A stretch of DNA of 64,000 nt from Microbacteriaceae bacterium (lineage in GTDB: Bacteria; Actinomycetota; Actinomycetes; Actinomycetales; Microbacteriaceae), in assembly GCA_947373155.1 (NCBI GenBank), contig CANBWO010000002.1:48155-112154 (forward strand), in the 5' to 3' direction. This document shows positions 53,192 to 62,878 of the stretch, piece after piece. Each line of letters starts with the position of its first letter. Within the stretch, counting starts at the first letter, position 1. Both the position numbers and the translations under genes were made by a program. The notes under the pieces were generated by a model, which saw only the letters and a program-made list of their open reading frames with translations, made no database searches and was not told where the DNA came from.

Positions 53192-54328
53192 ATGCTACCC
53201 GCGCTACCCAACACATTTGGGAGGCTATCCGACGTATTTGTCAGTTCTTTGGGAGCTGTCACCAAATCTGATAACCGGCTAGGTTTCAGGTCTGCTAGGC
53301 GGGTATTTGCGGTTTTAGTGGATGGCCTTGGGGCGCAAAATCTCAAAGGTGCGGGTGGTCACGCGCCCTTTCTAAACCAAGCGCTAGCCATTAGCAAACC
53401 CATTTCCTGTGGCTTCCCAAGCACCACCGCTACCAGCATCACCAGTTTCGGTACCGGACTGAGTGCGGGCGTTCACGGGCTAGTTGGTTACAAGGTCTAC
53501 GACCGTAAAAACAGCAGACCAGCCAATTTATTGACAGGCTGGGGCGACGAACAAGACGCCCTCGAGTGGCAACCGCAGCAAACAGTTGCTACCAAGGCGT
53601 TGGCTCATGGGGTTGGGGCATACGTGATTGGCCCTAAAGCCTACGCGAGTACCGGTTTTACAACTGCGACTATGCGAGGTGCGGATTACCTGCCCGGCAA
53701 GACGATATCGGATCGAATCGACGTTGCCATCGATTTACTGCGCAAGCGCTCGGACGATTTCCTGGTCTACCTTTACGTTCCAGAACTCGATCAGTTGGCT
53801 CACACCTTTGGCAGCGACTCAGACGAGTGGCTAAGAGCGCTAGAGGAAGTTGATTCGCAAGTTCGCCGCTTAGCTGGATCGCTTTCCCGCACCGATGCTC
53901 TTTTAGTAACCGCAGACCACGGAATTGTTGACGTGCAACCGCAGAATCATGTTTACCTTGATGAGCTGCCAGTTGACTGGAACCGGGTGCTGGACGTGTC
54001 CGGAGACCCGAGAGTCAACTACATCTATCTTTCCGACAGCAACGAGGCACAGGATTTCGCAACTGCCTTGCAGGGCAAACTTCCGGATGGGGTTCTGGCG
54101 CTCACAAAGACACAGGTCATAAATCTGGATTGGTTTAGGGGAGCAAATCCCACAGCAATCGAACGAATGCCAGACGTATTCGCTCTGGCCATCAAGCAGG
54201 TAGCTATGTATCACCGCTCATTTGCCCCCGCTAAGAGCCTTGAAATGATTGGTCAACATGGGGCACTCTCGTCTAGAGAACTATCTATTCCGCTGTTGGG
54301 GTTCGGCGCCTTTGGGGCTAAGTCTTAG
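53192..54328 (+). CDS. alkaline-phosphatase-superfamily nucleotide pyrophosphatase/phosphodiesterase
   Basis: 378 aa from the ATG at 53192 (GGGGA 8 nt upstream); ATGs at 53177 and 53183 are alternatives. Metal-site motifs: [14 protein letters not shown]-like [18 protein letters not shown] with the nucleophile Thr, [25 protein letters not shown] and [11 protein letters not shown]. Type I phosphodiesterase family hydrolysing phosphate mono- or diesters. No signal peptide is evident. The gene borders parC and sepH in many Actinobacteria. Its stop overlaps the sepH stop by 4 nt, tail to tail. Confidence 0.9.
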   Translation: MLPALPNTFGRLSDVFVSSLGAVTKSDNRLGFRSARRVFAVLVDGLGAQNLKGAGGHAPFLNQALAISKPISCGFPSTTATSITSFGTGLSAGVHGLVGYKVYDRKNSRPANLLTGWGDEQDALEWQPQQTVATKALAHGVGAYVIGPKAYASTGFTTATMRGADYLPGKTISDRIDVAIDLLRKRSDDFLVYLYVPELDQLAHTFGSDSDEWLRALEEVDSQVRRLAGSLSRTDALLVTADHGIVDVQPQNHVYLDELPVDWNRVLDVSGDPRVNYIYLSDSNEAQDFATALQGKLPDGVLALTKTQVINLDWFRGANPTAIERMPDVFALAIKQVAMYHRSFAPAKSLEMIGQHGALSSRELSIPLLGFGAFGAKS

Positions 54329-55518
54329 TCTTCTTCTTCGGGCTTAGTGCTGAAAACAATTTCATCCCAGCTTGGCATGCTTGATCTTCCGCGCTTAGGT
54401 GCAGCCTTTGGGATCGATTCATCAGACTCCAGAACAAAATCCGGCTCAGCGGGTGCTTCGTTCGGTGACAAGGCTTCTGAGACGGTTAGCTGCGGTCCTT
54501 CGGCTTCACTGAGTGAGTCCGAAGCTGCCTGTTCATAAATCTCTTCATCGGCTGCTTGAACGATTGGCAGCGATGTGGTTTGGTTTAGTTCTTGTTCTCG
54601 CGAGATCCGGCGTTGTCTCAGTGCGTCTAGCAGGTCCGCTGTGTTCGCCAGGTTCTCGGCTGGTTCAGACTCGGCTAGCTCCGACGAAGCCAAACGTCCA
54701 AATGGCACAACGCCTTCGAACTCGGCAGTTCGGCCGAGGTCTGCCGTGACGGTTGGAACTGATTTCAGAACTGGAGTTTCTTCCGGTTCTTCATCATCTA
54801 GGTCCAGGTCATAGTCCTCATCAACGATGATGGCCTGCGGTGCACTAACAGTTGGAACTGAAACCAGCGGGCTGACGGGTGAAGACTGGGGAAGAGCATC
54901 TTCTGGCTCAGACGCCACTTCGGGCAGCAGGTTTGCGGTAACCGTGCGAAGTTTTGGAATGGGGGAGTCCGTGAGTGTTTGCTGTGCAGATAACTGCACC
55001 GCAACTTCGTTCTCGGGAGAAAGTGCAAGTTTTCTGGAATCAAATGCCCAAGTTGCCATGGTGTCGCCGAATCGGCAGTTGAGCTGCCAGCCGCCGTTGT
55101 CGCTCTTCTTGGCGCTCCAGGAGTAGTTCACAACGCCATTGCTAGCCAAGCGGTTTGTAACGACTTCGCCGAACTCAACCTGAGTGGTGTCGCGGTAACG
55201 GTCTCCGGCCAGAGTGATGCGCACGCTCAGCGCGCTATTGACTACGTGGATCAGTTCGGCCAGTACGGGAGCTGCAAACTTTGAAATGTATTCGATGCTC
55301 GCGCCGGTTTTAGCGGCGAGGTCTTCCACGCTCACTCCGGCACGAATTTCTAGCTGGATTTCGCGGGGGCTAAGGAGATTGGTGTCTTCTTCGGAAACCT
55401 GGTCCCGACGAACAGCCTTACGAATGCCCTCATCGATGAGTAGACGAAAACGAGTGCCATCAGCTCCCTCTAGAAGCAGGTACTCACCATCGGTGTTCAG
55501 ATATCGCAGGTCTGGCAT
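54325..55518 (-). CDS. sepH: septation protein SepH (DUF3071)
   Basis: 397 aa from the ATG at 55518 (MPDLRYLNTDGEYLLLEG); AAAGG lies 9 nt upstream. N-terminal DUF3071 domain includes a helix-turn-helix-like segment (LSPREIQLEIRAGVSVEDLA, residues ~48-67). The C-terminal two thirds are acidic and disordered (Glu, Pro, Ser, Ala), ending RGRSSMPSWDEIVFSTKPEE. SepH binds FtsZ and supports its assembly in Streptomyces and mycobacteria. The terminal PSWDEIVFG-like motif is conserved in the family. Confidence 0.92.
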   Translation of the reverse strand: MPDLRYLNTDGEYLLLEGADGTRFRLLIDEGIRKAVRRDQVSEEDTNLLSPREIQLEIRAGVSVEDLAAKTGASIEYISKFAAPVLAELIHVVNSALSVRITLAGDRYRDTTQVEFGEVVTNRLASNGVVNYSWSAKKSDNGGWQLNCRFGDTMATWAFDSRKLALSPENEVAVQLSAQQTLTDSPIPKLRTVTANLLPEVASEPEDALPQSSPVSPLVSVPTVSAPQAIIVDEDYDLDLDDEEPEETPVLKSVPTVTADLGRTAEFEGVVPFGRLASSELAESEPAENLANTADLLDALRQRRISREQELNQTTSLPIVQAADEEIYEQAASDSLSEAEGPQLTVSEALSPNEAPAEPDFVLESDESIPKAAPKRGRSSMPSWDEIVFSTKPEEED

Positions 55519-55710
55519 TCCCAACCGCCTTTCTAAGCAAAGTTTGCCACTTCAACGGCGCTATTTTGCGGTTTGAAGCATCGTGCCGTGAAGCAATCCT
55601 GGCAATTTGCAACATATTCTGACGCTTCGGCGTGTTTGGTATTGCTAAATCGGTCTTGGTGGGGCAGACTATGCACGCTTTGATACCCACGAATCGGAAG
55701 GCGTTAGCTA

Positions 55711-55992
55711 ATGGCTACTGACTACGACGCACCTCGTAAAAACGATGATGACACTACCTCTCTTGAAGAAATCAAGGAAGGTACTACTGCAACGCCTCGA
55801 GCATCCGATGACATGGATGAGGCCGAAGGTGCCGCTGGTTACCTTGCTGCCGAGTCGATCAACGAGGACCTTGAGGTTATCGTTCTGCCAAAGCAAGATG
55901 ATGAGTTCACCTGTATGGAGTGCTTTATTGTGAAGCACCACTCGCAACTTGCTGCTGGCAAGAAGAGCATTTGCATGGAGTGCGCGGCCTAA
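55711..55992 (+). CDS. DUF4193 family protein
   Basis: 93 aa with GGAAGG 9 nt before the ATG. Acidic N-terminal half, then two CxxC motifs (FTCMECFIVKHHSQL and KSICMECAA) likely to bind zinc. Actinobacteria-wide DUF4193 family found between sepH and dut; function unknown. Ends 13 nt from the convergent DUF3093 gene with no clear terminator. The 192-nt gap before it (55519-55710) shows no gene or strong structure to me. Confidence 0.92.
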   Translation: MATDYDAPRKNDDDTTSLEEIKEGTTATPRASDDMDEAEGAAGYLAAESINEDLEVIVLPKQDDEFTCMECFIVKHHSQLAAGKKSICMECAA

Positions 55993-56005
55993 ACCGGGCC
56001 AGCAA

Positions 56006-56461
56006 CTACTTTTTTAGAGCAGTCAATACTTCTACAACCCGATGTGGGTCCCTGGTTGCTATCAACCAGTACGGAGTTGGATCGTTTTTGTCATCGATGA
56101 AAATCTTGACGTGGGTTTTCACCGAAATCTGGAAGCGAACATAGGCGGCAGGACTCAGTTTCACACCGCGTTCCTCAAAACTCTTATCAGCCGGCACCAC
56201 TTCTGCGCTAGCGATAAATTTCAGGGGCAGTAGCGCGTCACCCACGGCGAAACCATCTGGGCCAAGTTCCACAACGGGAGCGGCGAACCAAATGCTTGCC
56301 AGAATGGCCAAAGTTATCGAAGCGCCTACAACCAAGCCAGCTTGAACCGAAAAAGGTAAAAGGGTTAGGTAGGCCGTGGGGAGCACAAACAAAACCGGTA
56401 TCAGCGAGGCAATGCTTGGTAATACTCGCTCTCGGTAGGTCAAATCATCGGTGTTCTTCAC
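56006..56461 (-). CDS. DUF3093 family membrane protein
   Basis: 151 aa, GTG start. Two adjacent hydrophobic helices (LPSIASLIPVLFVLPTAYLT and VQAGLVVGASITLAILASIW) followed by a soluble domain with PAAYVRFQISVKTHVKIFID and PYWLIATRDPHRVVEVL. Matches the actinobacterial DUF3093 family encoded next to dut (Rv2698 in M. tuberculosis). Function unknown. A TAATCT box ends 6 nt before the GTG. Confidence 0.9.
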   Translation of the reverse strand: MKNTDDLTYRERVLPSIASLIPVLFVLPTAYLTLLPFSVQAGLVVGASITLAILASIWFAAPVVELGPDGFAVGDALLPLKFIASAEVVPADKSFEERGVKLSPAAYVRFQISVKTHVKIFIDDKNDPTPYWLIATRDPHRVVEVLTALKK

Positions 56462-56466
56462 ATGCT

Positions 56467-56473
56467 TAGATTA
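56467..56473. promoter_or_regulatory. shared -10 element TAGATTA (DUF3093 / dut)
   Basis: Reads TAATCT on minus (56473-56468), 6 nt before the DUF3093 GTG, and TAGATT on plus (56467-56472), 12 nt before the dut ATG. A second plus box, TACGCT at 56472-56477, sits 7 nt before the dut ATG and overlaps it, so the plus start may use either. Confidence 0.5.
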
Positions 56474-56484
56474 CGCTCTTAGAA

Positions 56485-56919
56485 ATGAGCGAAATACCTG
56501 TTTTGATCGTGGCATCTGCCGAATTCATGCCAAGTTATGCGCACCCTGGCGATGCCGGTGCCGACTTGCGCTCTCGAGAGAGAGTGAACATAGGTGCGGG
56601 TCAACGAATTACCGTTGCCACCGGTGTGTCGATTGCCTTGCCTGAAGGCTATGTAGGTTTGGTTCACCCCAGATCCGGCCTCGCGGCCAAGCATGGCATC
56701 ACCGTTCTAAACGCTCCTGGCACCGTTGATGCAGGGTACCGCGGGGAACTAGCGGTAACGTTGCTCAACACCTCGAATATTGATTTTCAGGTGAACATCG
56801 GAGATCGCATTGCTCAGCTGGTTATTCAGCAGGTTGAGAGAGCCAGATTTGTTGTTGTGGAGACGCTTCCTGGAACCCACCGGGGCGAGGCCGGTTTTGG
56901 CTCGACGGGAATCAAGTAG
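56485..56919 (+). CDS. dut: dUTP diphosphatase
   Basis: 144 aa trimeric dUTPase. The five motifs are visible in order: AHPGDAGADLRS, PRSGLAAKHGI, GTVDAGYRGEL (catalytic Asp), RIAQLVIQ and RGEAGFGSTG. It converts dUTP to dUMP, limiting uracil in DNA and supplying thymidylate synthesis. It heads the run dut-DUF3710-DUF3159 with 4-8 nt gaps. Confidence 0.97.
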   Translation: MSEIPVLIVASAEFMPSYAHPGDAGADLRSRERVNIGAGQRITVATGVSIALPEGYVGLVHPRSGLAAKHGITVLNAPGTVDAGYRGELAVTLLNTSNIDFQVNIGDRIAQLVIQQVERARFVVVETLPGTHRGEAGFGSTGIK

Positions 56920-56927
56920 GAATCATT

Positions 56928-57512
56928 ATGCAAAATCAAAGCCTCCGTTCGGTCAACGGACCATTCGATATCAGCGAAGTCCCTGAGCAAACCCTGTTGG
57001 TGGATTTTGGTTCAATCAAAATCCAGCCGGCGGCGAATCTCGAACTTCGACTAGAGATAGAAGAAGAATCAAATCGAGTGGTAGCGGTAGCAATCGACTC
57101 CATGGATTCAACACTGCAGTTGCAGGCATTTGCCGCGCCTAAGTCAGAGGGTGTGTGGCAAGACGTTCGGGTTCAACTAGCTCTTTCGATTAGAGAGCAA
57201 GGGGGAGCAGTTGAAGAACGACTCGGCTCTTTTGGTCCTGAACTGCTTGCCAAGTTGCCAATCAACGATGAAAACGGAGTTCCGCAAGCTCATCGTTATG
57301 CACGTTTTGTTGGTGTGGACGGCCCGCGTTGGTTCTTGCGAGGACTGATTGGCGGAGCGGCTATAAACGACCCGGCCGCTGCTTCCATCATCGAGGGTAT
57401 TTTTAGGTCCACCGTGGTAGATCGAGGAAGTGACCCGATTCCGCCACGCGACCTGCTGCCTTTGACTGTGCCACCGGGAGTGGTTACCCCGCCGCGCGGA
57501 GTGATCGGCTAA
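56928..57512 (+). CDS. DUF3710 family protein
   Basis: 194 aa, AGGAAT 5 nt before the ATG. Soluble protein of the actinobacterial DUF3710 family, recognised from GPFDISEVPEQTLLVDFGSI, VRVQLALSI-like core and RFVGVDGPRWFLRGLIGG, ending with RDLLPLTVPPGV. Conserved in the dut operon (Rv2696c region of M. tuberculosis). Function unknown. Confidence 0.92.
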   Translation: MQNQSLRSVNGPFDISEVPEQTLLVDFGSIKIQPAANLELRLEIEEESNRVVAVAIDSMDSTLQLQAFAAPKSEGVWQDVRVQLALSIREQGGAVEERLGSFGPELLAKLPINDENGVPQAHRYARFVGVDGPRWFLRGLIGGAAINDPAAASIIEGIFRSTVVDRGSDPIPPRDLLPLTVPPGVVTPPRGVIG

Positions 57513-57516
57513 AGCT

Positions 57517-58191
57517 ATGACTGATTCATCAGAACAGAAGCAATCGGCTGCTCAGAGGCTTGGGCTGCGCATGGAGGGTCAAGAAGCCGTCTTCGACTCA
57601 AAGTCGCTATTGGCTAGCCTGGGCGGTTGGAGTGGAATCGTTGAATCAACTATTCCCGCCACCGCTTTCCTCATGGTTTACACCTTCACCAAGAACATTT
57701 TGGCGAGTGTATTGGTCTCGGGCGCTCTCTCGGTGATCTCAATCATTCGACAGTTGATTATCAAGAAGCCAATCTCTCAGGCCATCGTTGGCCTTGTCAT
57801 GATCGGAATCTCCACCTATTTGGCCACCCGTCAAAGTGGAGCGGCTAAGGACTATTTCATCCCAGGTTTTATCACCAACATCGGCTACGGAAGTGTCTTG
57901 TTGGTCTCGATTTTGGTCCGGTGGCCACTCATCGGACTAGCAGTTGGATACTTCAAGGGTTGGGGAGTTTCGTGGCGCAAAGACAAGCAGCTTCGGGCCA
58001 GATTCGACCTGGTGACCGGCATGTGGAGCGCGCTATTTGGTGCACGTCTGGCGGTTGAGGTTCCAATGTATTTGACCAATAACATCGAAGCCTTGGGCGT
58101 AACCAAGTTACTTATGGGTTTGCCGCTCTACGCATTGACCCTTTGGTTTACCTGGTTATCGCTTCGGAGCGTAATCCAAGCCCGTGGCTAG
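57517..58191 (+). CDS. DUF3159 family membrane protein
   Basis: 224 aa with about five hydrophobic helices. GGWSGIVESTIPATAFLMVY at ~30-50, ISIIRQLIIKKPISQAIVG, and ARFDLVTGMWSALFGARLAV are typical of DUF3159. Inner-membrane protein of unknown function, co-transcribed with dut and DUF3710 by position (4-nt gap). It ends 45 nt before acnA. Confidence 0.92.
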   Translation: MTDSSEQKQSAAQRLGLRMEGQEAVFDSKSLLASLGGWSGIVESTIPATAFLMVYTFTKNILASVLVSGALSVISIIRQLIIKKPISQAIVGLVMIGISTYLATRQSGAAKDYFIPGFITNIGYGSVLLVSILVRWPLIGLAVGYFKGWGVSWRKDKQLRARFDLVTGMWSALFGARLAVEVPMYLTNNIEALGVTKLLMGLPLYALTLWFTWLSLRSVIQARG

Positions 58192-58236
58192 TGGTATTTT
58201 TGATTTGTTATCAGCAGTTAGTTAGGGAGTTGGCTT

Positions 58237-60915
58237 TTGTCCAAAGTAAATAGTTTCGGTTCTTCCGATGTCCTAAAGGTAGGCGACAAGTCTTACCGTT
58301 ATTTCAAGCTCAACTCGGTTGATGCCAAGACCCTTCCCTTTAGCCTCAAGGTGCTGCTAGAGAACCTGCTTCGCACCGAAGATGGCGCAAACATTACTCA
58401 AGAGCACGTCAACGCAATTGTGAACTGGGACCCATCGGTAGAGCCAGACACCGAAATCCAGTTCACCCCTGCCCGCGTAATCATGCAGGACTTCACTGGT
58501 GTTCCTTGCATCGTTGACCTAGCAACCATGCGTGAGGCAGTTGCAGAGCTTGGCGGAGACCCTAAGCGCATCAACCCACTAGCTCCAGCCGAAATGGTAA
58601 TCGACCACTCCGTAGTCATCGATGTTGCAGGGTCTGCCGACGCCTTCGAGAAAAACGTTGAGTTCGAATACGCGCGCAACGGCGAGCGCTACCAGTTCCT
58701 TCGCTGGGGCCAGACTGCATTCAACGACTTCAAGGTAGTTCCTCCTGGCACCGGTATCGTGCACCAGGTAAATATCGAGTACCTTGCTCGCACTGTGATG
58801 ACTCGAGAAGTAAATGGCGAACTTCAGGCCTATCCAGATTCATGCGTGGGTACCGACAGTCACACCACCATGGTCAACGGCCTTGGAGTTCTTGGCTGGG
58901 GTGTGGGCGGAATCGAAGCCGAGGCAGCGATGCTCGGTCAGCCAGTTTCCATGCTCATTCCAAAGGTTGTTGGATTCAAGCTGGTTGGAAGCATCCCAAT
59001 GGGTGTCACCGCAACCGACGTGGTTCTAACCATCACCGATTTGCTCCGCAAGCACGGCGTTGTTGGAAAGTTCGTTGAGTTCTATGGCGAAGGCGTAACC
59101 TCGGTTCCGCTTGCCAACCGTGCCACCATCGGAAACATGAGCCCTGAGTTTGGCTCAACCTGTGCAATCTTCCCAATCGACCAGGTGACTCTGGACTACC
59201 TGAAAGTAACCGGGCGCAGCCAGGAGCAAATCGACCTCGTCGAGGCCTACACTAAGGCTCAGGGACTATGGCACGACCCAAGCATTGAACCTCGCTTCTC
59301 CGAGTACCTAGAGCTCGACCTCGGAACCGTAGTTCCAAGCATCGCCGGACCAAAGCGACCACAGGACCGCATCGAACTTAGCGACGCTAAAGAGGCTTTC
59401 GCAAAGGTGCTACCGACCTACAGCGCTCAGGCGTCTAAGCCAACCGCGGTTGCTGGTTCCGATTACAGCATCGACAACGGCTACGTGACCATCGCTTCGA
59501 TCACCTCTTGCACGAACACCTCCAACCCATCGGTGATGTTGGCGGCTGGTTTGCTGGCTCAGAAAGCAGTAGCCAAGGGTCTAAAGGCAAAGCCATGGGT
59601 AAAGACCTCGCTAGCGCCAGGTTCAAAGGTCGTCACCGAGTACTATCACAAGGCTGGATTGACTGATTCGCTCGATGCTCTGGGATTCCAGCTCGTTGGT
59701 TACGGCTGTGCCACGTGTATCGGAAACTCCGGTCCGCTAGATGCCGAAATCACCGACGCGATCAACCAGAACGATCTGGCGGTCACCGCGGTGTTGTCTG
59801 GTAACCGCAACTTTGAGGGTCGAATCAACCCAGATGTGAAGATGAACTACTTGGCTTCGCCTCCGCTGGTAATCGCCTACTCGCTTGCCGGAACCATGGA
59901 CTTCGACTTCGAAAATGACGCACTGGGCCTAGACACTGATGGCAACGATGTATTCCTAAAGGACATTTGGCCAAGTGCCGAGGAAGTTCAGAAGACCATC
60001 GATGAGTCGATCAATAGCGACATGTTCAAGACCCAGTACGCCGGCGTTTTTGAGGGCGACGCTCGTTGGAAGGCGCTGCCAACTCCAGAGGGTGCAACCT
60101 TCACCTGGGATGAGAACTCTACCTACGTTCGTAAGGCTCCATACTTCGATGGAATGAAGAAGACTCCGGATGCCGTGACCGACATCACCGGTGCCCGAGT
60201 TTTGGCCAAGCTAGGTGATTCGGTGACTACCGACCACATCAGCCCTGCCGGTTCGATTAAGGCAGACTCACCTGCCGGTAAGTACCTTGCCGACAACGGT
60301 GTCTCTCGTGTCGATTTCAACTCATATGGATCGCGGCGCGGTAACCACGAAGTTATGATTCGTGGCACCTTCGCCAACATCCGTTTGCGTAACCAACTGC
60401 TGGATAACGTTGAGGGCGGTTACACCCGCGACTTCACTCAGGCAGATGCGCCACAGGCATTCATTTACGACGCCTCTGCCAACTACCAAGAGCAGGGCAT
60501 TGGCCTAGTGATTCTTGGCGGCAAGGAGTACGGCTCCGGATCTTCTCGTGACTGGGCAGCAAAGGGAACCAGCTTGCTTGGCGTTCGTGCCGTTATCGTC
60601 GAGTCCTTCGAGCGCATTCACCGCAGCAACCTGATTGGTATGGGAGTGATTCCACTTCAGTTCCCAGCAGGCCAAAGCGCTGATTCCCTTGGCTTAGATG
60701 GCACCGAAGTCTTCGACATCATTGGAATCGAAGCCCTGAACCAGGGCGTTACTCCAAAGACCGTTCGAGTGACCGCTAAACCGAGCGCAAATTCCGCAGC
60801 AGGCAAGTCTGTTGTTGAGTTCGACGCAGTTGTGCGAATCGACACACCTGGAGAAGCCGATTACTACCGCAACGGTGGCATTTTGCAATACGTGCTTCGC
60901 AGCTTGGTGGCTTAG
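58237..60915 (+). CDS. acnA: aconitate hydratase A
   Basis: 892 aa, TTG start with AGGGAG upstream. Iron-sulfur ligands Cys425 ([10 protein letters not shown]), Cys491 and Cys494 ([12 protein letters not shown]). Other motifs are [19 protein letters not shown] and the C-terminal swivel domain [14 protein letters not shown]. It isomerises citrate and isocitrate in the TCA cycle. The neighbouring dxs begins 34 nt after the stop. Confidence 0.97.
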   Translation: MSKVNSFGSSDVLKVGDKSYRYFKLNSVDAKTLPFSLKVLLENLLRTEDGANITQEHVNAIVNWDPSVEPDTEIQFTPARVIMQDFTGVPCIVDLATMREAVAELGGDPKRINPLAPAEMVIDHSVVIDVAGSADAFEKNVEFEYARNGERYQFLRWGQTAFNDFKVVPPGTGIVHQVNIEYLARTVMTREVNGELQAYPDSCVGTDSHTTMVNGLGVLGWGVGGIEAEAAMLGQPVSMLIPKVVGFKLVGSIPMGVTATDVVLTITDLLRKHGVVGKFVEFYGEGVTSVPLANRATIGNMSPEFGSTCAIFPIDQVTLDYLKVTGRSQEQIDLVEAYTKAQGLWHDPSIEPRFSEYLELDLGTVVPSIAGPKRPQDRIELSDAKEAFAKVLPTYSAQASKPTAVAGSDYSIDNGYVTIASITSCTNTSNPSVMLAAGLLAQKAVAKGLKAKPWVKTSLAPGSKVVTEYYHKAGLTDSLDALGFQLVGYGCATCIGNSGPLDAEITDAINQNDLAVTAVLSGNRNFEGRINPDVKMNYLASPPLVIAYSLAGTMDFDFENDALGLDTDGNDVFLKDIWPSAEEVQKTIDESINSDMFKTQYAGVFEGDARWKALPTPEGATFTWDENSTYVRKAPYFDGMKKTPDAVTDITGARVLAKLGDSVTTDHISPAGSIKADSPAGKYLADNGVSRVDFNSYGSRRGNHEVMIRGTFANIRLRNQLLDNVEGGYTRDFTQADAPQAFIYDASANYQEQGIGLVILGGKEYGSGSSRDWAAKGTSLLGVRAVIVESFERIHRSNLIGMGVIPLQFPAGQSADSLGLDGTEVFDIIGIEALNQGVTPKTVRVTAKPSANSAAGKSVVEFDAVVRIDTPGEADYYRNGGILQYVLRSLVA

Positions 60916-60949
60916 GAATACCGACCGCAAGGTTTTGGTTGGATCATCC

Positions 60950-62878
60950 ATGGAACTTTTGCACAGCATTCAAAACCCTAGAGACTTAGACAAGCTCTCT
61001 GCTCAGGAATTGAAGCAGTTGTGCGCTGAGATTCGTGAATTTTTGGTTACTCAGGTGGCCCGTTCCGGCGGGCACCTGGGTCCTAACCTTGGCGTGGTTG
61101 AGACCACCGTGGCGATTCATCGAGTTTTCAACTCTCCTCACGATCCAATCATTTTTGACACAGGCCACCAGTCATACGTTCACAAGCTGCTAACCGGTCG
61201 TCAGGACTTCAGCACACTCAGAACCAAGGAAGGCCTCGCCGGCTACCCTCAGCGCTCTGAGTCGGTTCACGACGTGGTTGAAAGCTCTCATGCATCGTCT
61301 TCTCTTAGCTGGGCCGACGGCATCGCCAAGTCGTTCAAGGCAACCAACCAATCCGACCGTTACGTTGTGGCGCTCGTTGGCGATGGAGCACTAACCGGTG
61401 GAATGACCTGGGAAGCCCTCAACAACATCAGCCACGACAACGACCGCAAATTGGTCATTGTTGTCAACGACAACGGACGTTCCTACGCGCCAACTATCGG
61501 TGGTTTGGCCAGATACCTCAACGGCGTTCGTACCGAGAAGCTATACACACGCGCTTACCGTGCCAGCAGGCGCTTCTTCGAGAGCTTTGGCCTTGTTGGT
61601 CGCCTAACCTACTCTGCCGCCCGAGGTGCTGGTAAGGGACTGCTGGGGGCGTTCTCGCCGATCGGCCTGTTCCCGAACCTAGACATCAAGTACATCGGCC
61701 CGGTTAACGGGCACGATCTTGATGCCATGGAGGCAGCGCTTCGCCAGGCTAGGAAGTTCGCTGGCCCTGTTATCGTTCACGCGATCACCCAAAAAGGTAA
61801 GGGCTACGACCCTGCAGTTTCCAACGATGAAGACCAGTTCCATGCCGTTGGTCAGATTGATCCGACTACGGGCGCGTCTCTGGAAGACAAGTCCAAGCCA
61901 AGCTGGACATCCGTTTTTAGCAATGAAATCGTAGCCATCGCAGATAAGCGTAGCGATGTTGTTGGAATCACCGCTGCAATGCTGCACCCGGTCGGTCTTG
62001 CCGAATTTGCCGCTAAGTATCCATCCCGCGTCTTCGATGTTGGTATTGCAGAGCAGCACGCTGTGGCATCGGCCGCAGGCATGGCATTTGGTGGGCTACA
62101 CCCGGTTGTTGCCGTGTACGCCACCTTTATGAATCGAGCTTTCGATCAGGTTCTAATGGACGTAGCGCTTCACAAGGCCGGGGTTACCTTCGTTCTTGAC
62201 CGTGCCGGTGTCACCGGTCCGGATGGCGCTAGCCACAATGGAATGTGGGACTTGGCGCTATTCCAGGTGGTACCCGGTATGCGCATCGCGTCTCCGCGAG
62301 ACTCCGAGCGGCTTCGCGAAGAGCTAAATGAAGCCGTTGCGATCAGCGATGCCCCAACGCTTATTCGTTTCTCCAAGGGCTCCGTTTCTGCCGAAATCAA
62401 GCAGTTGAGACGCACCAAGGATGGTGTTGACGTTTTGTTTGAGTCCGCTGCCAAGGATGTTCTTTTGGTAAGCGTGGGCGCCATGGCCAACACAGCGCTT
62501 GAGGTTGCAAAGCTACTTGCGGCTCAGGGCATTGGCGCCACCGTTGTGGATCCGCGTTGGGTGGTTCCAGTGCCCCAGAGTATTTTGGAGCTTTCTGCCG
62601 CCCACCGATTGGTTGTCACCATCGAGGATGGCGTCAAGGTAGGTGGTGTTGGAACTCGTATTCGACAAGACCTGCGTACCGCCCAGATCGACACCGCTCT
62701 TACCGAAATTGGTTTGCCAGATGAGTTCCTAGAGCACGCCTCTCGCAATCAAATCCTGGAGCGTGTCGGCTTAACTCCACAAGCCATTGCTCGCGACATT
62801 GTTGCGCAGGTAGTTGGTTCCAGGATTCCGCACGCTAGAGCAGTGGCCGAACCAAAGGAATCAAACGTTCAGATCTAG
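60950..62878 (+). CDS. dxs: 1-deoxy-D-xylulose-5-phosphate synthase
   Basis: 642 aa from the ATG at 60950; the frame reaches 60812 inside acnA but the family begins MELLHSI. Thiamine-diphosphate motif [15 protein letters not shown] to [21 protein letters not shown], and [17 protein letters not shown] with the catalytic Glu, plus [15 protein letters not shown]. First enzyme of the MEP isoprenoid pathway, condensing pyruvate and glyceraldehyde-3-phosphate. Its last 18 nt overlap the convergent rnd gene tail to tail. Confidence 0.97.
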   Translation: MELLHSIQNPRDLDKLSAQELKQLCAEIREFLVTQVARSGGHLGPNLGVVETTVAIHRVFNSPHDPIIFDTGHQSYVHKLLTGRQDFSTLRTKEGLAGYPQRSESVHDVVESSHASSSLSWADGIAKSFKATNQSDRYVVALVGDGALTGGMTWEALNNISHDNDRKLVIVVNDNGRSYAPTIGGLARYLNGVRTEKLYTRAYRASRRFFESFGLVGRLTYSAARGAGKGLLGAFSPIGLFPNLDIKYIGPVNGHDLDAMEAALRQARKFAGPVIVHAITQKGKGYDPAVSNDEDQFHAVGQIDPTTGASLEDKSKPSWTSVFSNEIVAIADKRSDVVGITAAMLHPVGLAEFAAKYPSRVFDVGIAEQHAVASAAGMAFGGLHPVVAVYATFMNRAFDQVLMDVALHKAGVTFVLDRAGVTGPDGASHNGMWDLALFQVVPGMRIASPRDSERLREELNEAVAISDAPTLIRFSKGSVSAEIKQLRRTKDGVDVLFESAAKDVLLVSVGAMANTALEVAKLLAAQGIGATVVDPRWVVPVPQSILELSAAHRLVVTIEDGVKVGGVGTRIRQDLRTAQIDTALTEIGLPDEFLEHASRNQILERVGLTPQAIARDIVAQVVGSRIPHARAVAEPKESNVQI

